Positions 1 through 5,529 of a stretch of DNA of 8,131 bases are shown one piece after another. Source of the DNA: JBGOTP01 sp041476545. GTDB taxonomy: Bacteria; Acidobacteriota; Vicinamibacteria; Vicinamibacterales; CAVVIG01. Positions within the stretch are counted from its first letter, which is position 1; each line of letters opens with the position of its first letter. The DNA lies in NCBI GenBank assembly GCA_041476545.1, contig JBGOTP010000240.1:1-8131 (forward strand). The letters run 5' to 3'. The position numbers and the translations under genes were made by a program. The notes under the pieces are model-generated. The model made no database searches, was not told where the DNA came from, and worked only from the letters and a program-made list of their open reading frames with translations.

Positions 1-210
1 CGGATCGTCCGGCACGAAGCCGAGCCAGTCGAGATCGTCGAGGATCGCGCATTCGAATTCCTGGCGGCAGCGCTGGCGATCGTGATCCTCGACGCGCAGC
101 AGCACGCGCCCGCCCGCGGCACGGGTCACACCCCAGACGTAGATCGCGTTGACGATGTGGCCGAGGTGAAGGAAGCCTGTGGGCGCCGGCGCGAATCGAG
201 TAGTGAGCAC
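1..210 (-). CDS. gluQ: Glutamyl-Q tRNA(Asp) synthetase, N-terminal part (runs off left edge)
   Basis: Seventy codons read on the minus strand give a class I aminoacyl-tRNA synthetase N-terminus. Residues 5-18 contain RFAPAPTGFLHLGH, where HLGH is the HIGH-type ATP-binding signature. NAIYVWG follows, then GGRVLLRVEDHD and a helix ending in LDDLDWLGFVPD. The VNAIYVWG segment after the signature and the EDHD (rather than EDTD) match GluQ, the GluRS paralogue that lacks the anticodon-binding domain and glutamylates queuosine in the wobble position of tRNA(Asp). Full-length glutamyl-tRNA synthetase is the alternative and cannot be excluded without the C-terminal half. The GTG start at 208-210 places the usual short leader (VLTTRFAP) before the motif, but no clear Shine-Dalgarno precedes it. 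The gene is shorter than the usual ORF cut-off here only because the window edge truncates it. It follows the P450 gene in the same direction after 31 bases. Confidence 0.82.
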   Translation of the reverse strand, partial: MLTTRFAPAPTGFLHLGHIVNAIYVWGVTRAAGGRVLLRVEDHDRQRCRQEFECAILDDLDWLGFVPDDP

Positions 211-222
211 GTGACAGACGCG

Positions 223-240
223 GCAGGGCTGAAGTCCTGC
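223..240. repeat. 18-base near-palindrome between P450 and gluQ
   Basis: GCAGGGCTGAAGTCCTGC folds on itself as an 8-base arm, a 2-base centre and an 8-base arm, with one G-T wobble. It fills most of the 31-base gap between the P450 stop and the gluQ start. It has no T-tract on either strand, so it is not an intrinsic terminator. The shape fits a dispersed REP-like intergenic palindrome, but only one copy is present in this window, so the repeat nature is inference. Confidence 0.5.
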
Positions 241-241
241 A

Positions 242-1756
242 CTACACGTTCGGCTCTCGCTGGTGCACGGTCATCTTGAGGCCGTGTTTCATCCGCAGTG
301 TGATGCTCGGCTGCGGCACGACCGGATGACCAGGCACGGCCGCGAGCGTCCACCGCTGCGCGATCGTGGTGAGCAGCAGCACCAGTTCCATCCACGCGAA
401 CGACTCGCCGATACAGCGGCGCGCGCCGCCGCCAAATGGCACGTACGCAAAGGGAGGAAGCTTTGCCTTGAACTCGGGCGTCCAGCGATCGGGCATGAAC
501 CGCTCCGGATCCGCGTAGAACCGCACGTCTCGATGAATAACGTAGGGGCTCATGATGATGAGGGAGCCTTGGGGGGCCACGTAGCTGGCGGCCCCGGCGG
601 CTTTGGAGGCCCTGGAAGCATCGTCCATCACGTCGATCGGGTAGTCTTCCAGAGCGCGGCGGCCGATGATCCACGCCGGCGGATAGAGTCGCATCGACTC
701 GGTGACGACCTGCTCCGCGAACGTCAGGGATGGAAGATCTGCGAGCGTCGGCAGGCGACCCTGCAGCACGCGATCGATCTCGTCGTGAAGCTTCGTTGCA
801 ATTTCAGGCGCCCCGCCGAGGAGATGCCAGGTCCACGACAGCGCGTTGGCGGTCGTCTCGTGGCCTGCCAGGAAGATTGTCATCGCCTCGTCGCGCACCT
901 GCTCGTCGGTCATGCCGCGGCCGGCTCGGTTGCCATCGCTTGCCCCGCCTGCCCCGCCTACCCCGCCTGCCCTGCCTGCCCCGCCTGCCTCAACTTCCTC
1001 ATCCTGCGCGCTGAGAAGCATGGACAACAGGTCGCCGTGATCCTCGCGGGATTGACGACGTTCGGCGATGATGCCGTAGATGATCGCGTCCAGCCGGGAT
1101 CGTGCCGCCCGGTTGCGACGCATCGCCGGCACGGGCAGCTTCTCGAGCAGATCGTAGAACGGCAGCATCTGCATCCAGAACGAGTCAATCACGTCGGTGA
1201 GCGCCTCCCCCACCTCACGCGCCTGCGACTCGACGTCCTTGTCGAAAAGGGTCTTCCCGACAATCCCGAGCGTCAGTCGCATCATTTCCTGCGCCACGTC
1301 AATTGTCGCGCCGTCGCTCCAACTGTTGCGGAGCCGATCCGCGTAGCTCGTCATGATCGTGGCGTAGGAGGCGATGCGATCTTTGTGAAAGGCGGGCTGC
1401 ATCAGGCGGCGCTGGCGGACATGGACCGCACCCTCGCTCGTCAGCAGCCCTTCGCCGAGCAGCCGCTTGGCGCGCTGGAGTCCGCGTCCCTTGATGAAAT
1501 AACGCTGATTGGTGACCAGCACGTCGCGGATGAGTGCCGGGGCGTTGAGCAGGAAGAGGTGTTCGCCGCCCATGTGCACGTGGGCGACGTCGCCGTAGGT
1601 GCGCGCCAGTCCGGTGAAGAAGGCCAGCGGATCGCGGCCGCCCGGGCGATAGACAAATCTCGTCTTCAACCGTCGCGGCGGACCGGGAGGATACGCGCGA
1701 GTCTCACCACGCGGATTCACAGCCCCACCACGACGATCCACGGCTTCACCTGCCAT
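242..1756 (-). CDS. Cytochrome P450
   Basis: A 504-residue heme-thiolate monooxygenase. The proline-rich PPGPP at 23-27 precedes the fold. The I-helix oxygen-activation motif is AGHETT (297-302), the K-helix ExxR is E353-R356, and the heme loop FGGGARRCIG (441-450) carries the axial ligand C448. By family knowledge it inserts one oxygen atom from O2 into an organic substrate using electrons from a separate redox partner; no ferredoxin or reductase is encoded nearby and the substrate cannot be read from the sequence. The ATG is the first in-frame start after a TAA 12 bases upstream; no clear ribosome binding site is seen, and a GTG at codon 13 behind a GGTGGGG stretch is an alternative. Two low-complexity insertions are odd: Gly/Ala repeats at about 257-280 just before the I helix, and an Ala/Ser-rich stretch at about 376-391. 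Neither touches a catalytic motif. The protein is somewhat longer than the 400-460 residues typical of bacterial P450s. Confidence 0.95.
   Translation of the reverse strand: MAGEAVDRRGGAVNPRGETRAYPPGPPRRLKTRFVYRPGGRDPLAFFTGLARTYGDVAHVHMGGEHLFLLNAPALIRDVLVTNQRYFIKGRGLQRAKRLLGEGLLTSEGAVHVRQRRLMQPAFHKDRIASYATIMTSYADRLRNSWSDGATIDVAQEMMRLTLGIVGKTLFDKDVESQAREVGEALTDVIDSFWMQMLPFYDLLEKLPVPAMRRNRAARSRLDAIIYGIIAERRQSREDHGDLLSMLLSAQDEEVEAGGAGRAGGVGGAGGASDGNRAGRGMTDEQVRDEAMTIFLAGHETTANALSWTWHLLGGAPEIATKLHDEIDRVLQGRLPTLADLPSLTFAEQVVTESMRLYPPAWIIGRRALEDYPIDVMDDASRASKAAGAASYVAPQGSLIIMSPYVIHRDVRFYADPERFMPDRWTPEFKAKLPPFAYVPFGGGARRCIGESFAWMELVLLLTTIAQRWTLAAVPGHPVVPQPSITLRMKHGLKMTVHQREPNV
942..986. repeat. 9-base minisatellite inside the P450 gene
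   Basis: Five tandem 9-base units of consensus GCCCCGCCT (plus strand), three of them identical and two with single substitutions (positions 960 and 972). On the coding strand each unit encodes Ala/Val-Gly-Gly or Ala-Gly-Arg, making a flexible linker before the I helix. Because the unit is a multiple of three, copy-number change keeps the reading frame. Confidence 0.9.
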
Positions 1757-1830
1757 TGCACCACCAGTTCGTTAATGACACAGGCACCCATCATCCCATC
1801 ACCCTGTCGCCCCGTCTACGGCCGCCTTCG

Positions 1831-1857
1831 CCCGCCGCTCGTCTCCCGCCGCTCGTC
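1831..1857 (+). repeat. Perfect 13-base tandem direct repeat upstream of the gene A promoter
   Basis: CCCGCCGCTCGTC occurs at 1831-1843 and again at 1845-1857, separated by one T, giving a 14-base period. The second copy ends 3 bases before the TTGACA -35 box. The rest of the 162-base divergent region (1757-1918) shows no ORF. The position suits an activator or repressor site, but binding is inference. Confidence 0.6.
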
Positions 1858-1860
1858 CCC

Positions 1861-1888
1861 TTGACAGTGCTCTCGTCGCGGCCATAAT
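1861..1888 (+). promoter_or_regulatory. Sigma70-type promoter of gene A
   Basis: A perfect TTGACA at 1861-1866 is followed after 16 bases by CATAAT at 1883-1888 (five of six matches to TATAAT). Expected transcription start is near 1895, giving a short leader to the ATG at 1919. AAGGA at 1907-1911, seven bases before that ATG, is the ribosome binding site. Confidence 0.75.
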
Positions 1889-1918
1889 CAGCACGTCGCT
1901 TTCAGTAAGGATTCGGAC

Positions 1919-2977
1919 ATGGACCACCGCCTCGACCGCGTTCTGTCATCAGCAGTGCTCGCGGTACTGCCGCTGTGTTGCGGCTGCAGATCAACACCGC
2001 CGGCGCCGACCGTCGTCCCCATCAGCTCGTACGATGAGTTCAACAAGGACCTGGCGACGCGCGTCGCCGACTTCCTGGTGCCAGGAGGCGCCCGGGATTT
2101 TCAGGTGGTCGTCACCCCGGCCGCGGATCCCATCGGCACTCTGTATCGCCAAGGCCGGTCCGTGCCGTTCGACGACGCGGCATGTGTCGCGCCGAATGAA
2201 CCACCGTCACGAAACATGCCGAGCGTTTTCCCTTCCTATCAGCTGAGCCGAAAGCTCGCCGCGGACCTGGGGCTGGATGAGACTATCCTCCGGGGTCTGT
2301 CCAGTGCCGGGGCTACGGTCTCCGATGAGTCGTCGTTCGCGTTCTCGGTTCTCAACCCGCAACTGAAAGTCTTGAGCGACCGCGTGGTCCAGGCGACGTT
2401 CAGTAGAGCCGACTGCGCGCAAGCCATTGGCCACGAGACGCTCCTCATCGTGCGCGGTTACGTGATTGGACAGCGCAAGTTTTCGACAGGCGGCAACGCG
2501 ACGGGAAGGCTCAACGTCGGAGTCGCGAAGGTCGGCAAGTTTGATATCGAGGGTGGAGGCGGATCGAGCCTGAACATTACCGATGAAGCGCCGTCGTCGT
2601 TCCTGCAGATTCGTTCCGAAGTTGTCCCGGCTCCTACAAGTGCCACGGTTGCCACGCTGGCGGTTCCACAGCCCCTTGCGGGCCTGGGATCCATTTACGT
2701 CCAGCAGGATCGGGCGGACGATCCCGGAAGAGGCAAGAATGTTGTGGCGGCGCTCAAGAATTCGGGATTCAAAGTCGAGAGCCACATCGAAGCAACCAGC
2801 AGTGCGAGGACACCGGACGACCCACAAGTGCGATATTTCAACGATACCGACAAGAGTAAAGCGACCTCGGTCCTCGAGTCCTTGCAGGAGCGCTACCCCA
2901 GCGCCAAGCTCGTACCCATGAAGATCCCCGCACCCGCCGGTCAGGTCGAAGTATGGCTCCCGCGCGTCAAGCCCTGA
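1919..2977 (+). CDS. Putative exported lipoprotein of unknown function (gene A)
   Basis: A 352-residue protein whose family I do not recognise. Residues 1-23 are a signal peptide: R4 and R7, a hydrophobic core SAVLAVLPL, then a Cys-rich end CCGC. C23 after glycine is the likely lipid-attachment cysteine, although the -3 residue is Cys rather than the usual Leu, so plain export is possible. The middle (about 100-235) has Gly- and Ser-rich beta-like segments including LIVRGYVIGQRKF and GGGGSSLNI, and C89 and C166 could pair in the periplasm. The C-terminal 258-350 reads as a separate alpha/beta domain: a strand IYVQQ, a helix VVAALKNSGF, then QVRYFNDTDKSKA, a helix and a final EVWLP. This order recalls LytR C-terminal-like or SPOR-like envelope domains, by inference only. 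Start choice rests on AAGGA seven bases upstream and the strong promoter at 1861-1888. It is divergent from the P450 and precedes gene B by 207 bases. Confidence 0.85.
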   Translation: MDHRLDRVLSSAVLAVLPLCCGCRSTPPAPTVVPISSYDEFNKDLATRVADFLVPGGARDFQVVVTPAADPIGTLYRQGRSVPFDDAACVAPNEPPSRNMPSVFPSYQLSRKLAADLGLDETILRGLSSAGATVSDESSFAFSVLNPQLKVLSDRVVQATFSRADCAQAIGHETLLIVRGYVIGQRKFSTGGNATGRLNVGVAKVGKFDIEGGGGSSLNITDEAPSSFLQIRSEVVPAPTSATVATLAVPQPLAGLGSIYVQQDRADDPGRGKNVVAALKNSGFKVESHIEATSSARTPDDPQVRYFNDTDKSKATSVLESLQERYPSAKLVPMKIPAPAGQVEVWLPRVKP

Positions 2978-3099
2978 CATTCTCCTGAGGCAACGGCTCG
3001 GCGCTGGCAACGCAATCGCAAGCTGGAGCGCTATCGGTCAATCCACTGGCCGCATCAGACAACTGTTTGGCCCATCGCCAGAATCTCTGTCAACGACTC

Positions 3100-3129
3100 T
3101 TGTAACGACTACATTCGTTGCGAAATAAT
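3100..3129 (+). promoter_or_regulatory. Possible promoter of genes B-C
   Basis: TTGTAA at 3100-3105 (four of six to TTGACA) and AATAAT at 3124-3129 (five of six to TATAAT) are 18 bases apart in the 207-base gap between genes A and B. A direct repeat AACGACT at 3092-3098 and 3104-3110 (12-base period) overlaps the -35, and AACGA/TCGTT forms a short inverted repeat in the spacer. No convincing terminator was seen after gene A, so read-through from gene A is equally possible. Confidence 0.35.
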
Positions 3130-3184
3130 CTTGGCCACCTGGCGAAGGCAGCAGCGGTTCAACGAAAGAGAGAGGAGGCGGGAG

Positions 3185-3886
3185 ATGACGTTTTGGTGTC
3201 GCGGCGCATTCATGGGGGCAATTGCGTGTGCGACGATTTGTAGCGTGTCTTGCGCGACAGTGCCCAAGGAGGTGGTCGAGCTCTCGTATCGAATCGGCCA
3301 GGACATCCAGTCCGTCCACAAGTCCTATCAGTCACTCGTACACCGCCATTTCGATAGTCTCAGGCAGAGCCGCCTGCAGTACGTGAACGACGAGTGGGCG
3401 CCCACGTTCATTCGAGAGTGGATCAAGGATGGCCGGCTCATCGACGTCGCGAAAGGAACGGTTGTCTGGTCTGAGGACCGGGACGACTTCGTTCGGCCGA
3501 CCGCCGGCAGGGAAGAGGCTGACCTCCTCGTGACCGTTCGGCAATGGGCACAAAGCGCCATGGGGCAGATCGAGAAAAAGAAGGCGGAGCTACTCGATCC
3601 TCTGAACGTGAAGGAGGCGGAACTCACGTCGTCCATCGACGACGCGTTCGATCAACTCGATCGCGGCAATGCGACGGTCACGGCGCACCTCAACAGCCTT
3701 CGCAAGGTTCAGGAAGTGCAGGATGAGTCCCTGGCCGCAATCCACCTCAAGGACCTGAGAGACAAGATCAACGACTCGCTGGTGCATGCATCTGACGAGG
3801 CGGCCAAAGGACTTGATCTTGTTCGGACAGCCGACGGCATTGTCAAGAAAGGCGACACTCTTCTCAGGAAGCAACCGAACAAATAG
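3185..3886 (+). CDS. Putative coiled-coil lipoprotein of unknown function (gene B)
   Basis: A 233-residue protein with no family I recognise. Residues 1-23 form an export signal (R6, hydrophobic AFMGAIACATICSV) ending in SVSC, with C23 the probable lipidated residue followed by ATVPKEV, a typical lipoprotein start. The rest is charged, mostly helical and has no further membrane segment: helices at about 33-95, then a long region 110-228 with heptad-like hydrophobic spacing (for example QIEKKKAELLDPLNVKEAEL and later LRDKINDSL). Trp/Phe-rich WAPTFIREWI at 71-80 is a distinctive patch. I chose the ATG at 3185 because AGGAGG at 3173-3178 lies six bases ahead; an in-frame TTG at 3131 would add 18 residues and spoil the signal peptide. 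Gene C begins 17 bases after its stop, so the two are almost certainly co-expressed. It probably sits in the periplasm anchored to a membrane, perhaps bridging envelope layers, which is inference. Confidence 0.85.
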   Translation: MTFWCRGAFMGAIACATICSVSCATVPKEVVELSYRIGQDIQSVHKSYQSLVHRHFDSLRQSRLQYVNDEWAPTFIREWIKDGRLIDVAKGTVVWSEDRDDFVRPTAGREEADLLVTVRQWAQSAMGQIEKKKAELLDPLNVKEAELTSSIDDAFDQLDRGNATVTAHLNSLRKVQEVQDESLAAIHLKDLRDKINDSLVHASDEAAKGLDLVRTADGIVKKGDTLLRKQPNK

Positions 3887-3903
3887 CGAGAAAGGACCGA
3901 ACG

Positions 3904-4185
3904 ATGTCTAACGGTATGGATCGACTCGCGGACAAGACCAAGACGAAGACTGACGAATTGTTGAAAGACGTCGAAGCGAAGCTGAGGGCTGCAACCGACG
4001 TGGATCTCGCCGGTCTCCGGCCGCAGGTCAGCGACCGTGCGTCATTTGACGCGCTCATCAACGCCGTCAAGGAGTCGACGGCGAAAAACGAAAGCATCGC
4101 CCAATTGAAGCAGCGGCTCACGGACCTCGGAGCAGGGGTTGTGGCGGTCGCCAAGGAGGTCGCGCCCCTGCTCAAGGCCGTCTGA
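3904..4185 (+). CDS. Small soluble helical protein of unknown function (gene C)
   Basis: A 93-residue protein with no signal peptide and no membrane segment. The N-terminal half is highly charged (Lys, Asp, Glu, Thr; DKTKTKTDELLKDVEAKL), the C-terminal end is hydrophobic and helical (GAGVVAVAKEVAPLLKAV) and could be amphipathic. It looks like a short helical bundle or coiled coil. AAAGGA at 3891-3896, seven bases before the ATG, is a good ribosome binding site. The 17-base gap after gene B makes a partner role for gene B the simplest idea, but gene C lacks an export signal while gene B carries one, so a direct contact would need unconventional localisation or an indirect link. Its stop codon lies in a hairpin shared with the convergent phosphatase gene. 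Function unknown. Confidence 0.8.
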   Translation: MSNGMDRLADKTKTKTDELLKDVEAKLRAATDVDLAGLRPQVSDRASFDALINAVKESTAKNESIAQLKQRLTDLGAGVVAVAKEVAPLLKAV

Positions 4186-4203
4186 GCCCTGCAGTCGGGC
4201 TCA
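4183..4203. terminator. Hairpin shared by two convergent stop codons
   Basis: TGAGCCC (4183-4189) and GGGCTCA (4197-4203) form a perfect 7-base stem with a 7-base loop. The outer triplet of each arm is the TGA stop of the adjacent gene: gene C on the plus strand, the phosphatase on the minus strand. No T-tract follows on either strand, so it is not a canonical intrinsic terminator; a bidirectional RNA end or 3'-stabilising hairpin is the likely role. Confidence 0.5.
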
Positions 4204-4653
4204 TGGCCGAATCGTCGGGACCGGCAGCGACAGCAGGTGCGCCGCAAACACGTCGTTGAAGAGCGCACCCGGACGCCGGTCGCGTAACCGCTCCACGACA
4301 AGATGCCCTGGCATGCCGCGGCGATGAAGGATCAAACCGGCAATGAGCGCCGAGCGATTGAAACCCATGGTGCAGTGAGAGAGCACGCGATGACCGGTGT
4401 CGACCAGATGAGCGCCGAGGCTGACGACAGCCTCGAGCTTGTGGAGATCCGGCAACTGGTCGTCGACAATCGGGAAGTAGACGTACAGGCAGCCGTTTGG
4501 GACCGTCGGAATACATTCGTCCAGGCCGCCCTCGAGATCGATCACCGTATCGATGCCAACCGACGACAGGACCGACCAGTCGGCAATGACGGGCGAAATG
4601 AATAAGTGCCCGTCATCGTCCACCTGATAGAGCTTCGACAGGTCGAGGGTCAT
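4201..4653 (-). CDS. Dual-specificity-type protein phosphatase
   Basis: A 150-residue single-domain protein with the Cys-based phosphatase signature HCTMGFNRS at 93-101: C94 is the nucleophile and R100 binds phosphate (C-x5-R). The preceding FPIVDD (60-65) supplies the probable general acid, D64 or D65, at the spacing usual for dual-specificity phosphatases. IDTVIDLEGG (34-43) matches the conserved strand before it. By family knowledge it removes phosphate from Ser/Thr/Tyr residues or small phosphorylated molecules; the substrate is not visible. The length is normal for a minimal bacterial or archaeal-type DSP. It is cytoplasmic, with no signal peptide. ATG at 4651-4653 follows a GGCGG stretch. 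It is the last gene of the minus-strand run, 45 bases after the outer-membrane protein gene, and a TAGAAT in that gap gives a weak possibility of its own promoter. Confidence 0.88.
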   Translation of the reverse strand: MTLDLSKLYQVDDDGHLFISPVIADWSVLSSVGIDTVIDLEGGLDECIPTVPNGCLYVYFPIVDDQLPDLHKLEAVVSLGAHLVDTGHRVLSHCTMGFNRSALIAGLILHRRGMPGHLVVERLRDRRPGALFNDVFAAHLLSLPVPTIRP

Positions 4654-4698
4654 GCAGCCGCCATTCTACCGCCCGCGCCAAACCCGTACGCAACCGGC

Positions 4699-5511
4699 CT
4701 ACTTCCACAGCCGGCCGGCGTTGTACACGCCGCCGACATAGAACGCGCGCGGCTGTGGCCCGGTCAGTGGCGCGATGACGCCGGCATCGAGCACCAGCCA
4801 CGGGCGCACTTGCACCGTCGGTCCGGCGAGGACGGCGACGATGGCATCTGAGCCGGCCGGACCCGAGGTCGGTGGATAGCCGTAGAGTTCGGCGACCCAG
4901 CCCAGTGCTCCGCGAGCGGGACCACCAAACGATGCGGTCCAGACACTCGCGTTGCGAGGCGCGAGCGTCCCGGCGCCGCTCCGCCGCGTGTATCCAACGT
5001 TGAGATCCATGGCGACTGGCCCCAGCGCGTGACTGGAGATGAACAGCACACTGAGATCCGTCGTGCCGGTACCCGTGCCCAAGTCCGAGGAGCCGCTCGG
5101 CGCTTTCACGCCCGGAAGAATCGCGAAGTCCCCGACGAGCGGCGCCGCCTCGGTGAAGCGCCACTTGAGACCGATGAAGAGATCCCCGAACCCGGTCGTG
5201 CCCACGCCGGGCGGTCGGACGACAGGCGCCTGCACGCTGAGCTGAAGGCGCCGTGCCAGGCCGAACTTCAGCAGCACCGGCGCAGTCGCGCCGTGCGACG
5301 CATCTGAGTACCGGTCGAACTCGGCCCCGGCTTCGATCTCCATCCATCCGGGAGCGACGGTGCCCGCGTGTGTGGCGACCGTCGGACGTTCGGGCTGCAC
5401 CGCGTGCGGATCGGAGGCCGGCGCCTGCGCCGCAAGTCCCCCAGTCCAGACGAACGTCCAGACGACAGACCAGACGAACACAAACACGAACGCCGCCCTC
5501 GTGGTCATCAT
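4699..5511 (-). CDS. Outer-membrane beta-barrel protein, MetA/phenol-degradation-transporter-like
   Basis: About 270 residues. A signal peptide with a Trp/Val/Phe core ends in GLAAQA, a signal peptidase I-type site. The mature part has alternating hydrophobic and polar strands typical of a barrel: GWMEIEAGAEFDRYS near the start, LLKFGLARRLQLSVQAPVV, then GFGDLFIGLKWRF, and TTDLSVLFISSHALG. The GxGDLxxGLKW pattern and the opening periplasmic segment resemble the putative MetA-pathway phenol-degradation transporter family (PF13557), members of which are assigned only generally as outer-membrane transporters. A terminal Lys rather than Phe/Tyr is unusual for a barrel. Start: ATG at 5509-5511 or 5506-5508, or a GTG at 5515-5517; none has a clear ribosome binding site, so the choice is uncertain by up to three codons. 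It begins 12-21 bases after the hydrolase stop, which suggests translational coupling. Confidence 0.75.
   Translation of the reverse strand: MMTTRAAFVFVFVWSVVWTFVWTGGLAAQAPASDPHAVQPERPTVATHAGTVAPGWMEIEAGAEFDRYSDASHGATAPVLLKFGLARRLQLSVQAPVVRPPGVGTTGFGDLFIGLKWRFTEAAPLVGDFAILPGVKAPSGSSDLGTGTGTTDLSVLFISSHALGPVAMDLNVGYTRRSGAGTLAPRNASVWTASFGGPARGALGWVAELYGYPPTSGPAGSDAIVAVLAGPTVQVRPWLVLDAGVIAPLTGPQPRAFYVGGVYNAGRLWK
5446..5477. repeat. 12-base tandem repeat encoding the signal-peptide core
   Basis: CCAGACGA recurs at 5446-5453, 5458-5465 and 5470-5477 with an exact 12-base period; the next unit (5482 on) is degenerate. On the coding strand the repeat gives the four-residue pattern VWSV, VWTF, VWTG in the hydrophobic part of the signal peptide. 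Confidence 0.75.
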
Positions 5512-5529
5512 GCGCACCCGAAGTGCTGC

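Noticed and set aside
942..986. Tandem repeats as a CRISPR array
   Set aside because: Units are 9 bases with no spacers and lie in frame within a coding gene.
263..1864. 533-codon open frame on the plus strand opposite the P450
   Set aside because: It is exactly antisense to a clear P450, has no recognisable domain, and its protein is His/Arg/Ala-rich in the way shadow frames of GC-rich genes are.
2207..3010. 267-codon minus-strand frame opposite gene A
   Set aside because: No motif or ribosome binding site; gene A has a near-consensus promoter, Shine-Dalgarno and signal peptide on the plus strand.
3001..3031. GCGCT/AGCGC pairing as a terminator for gene A
   Set aside because: Only five base pairs with a long loop and no T-tract.
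3131..3184. TTG at 3131 as start of gene B
   Set aside because: It adds an Arg/Gln/Glu-rich stretch in front of the signal peptide and ignores the AGGAGG six bases before the ATG at 3185.
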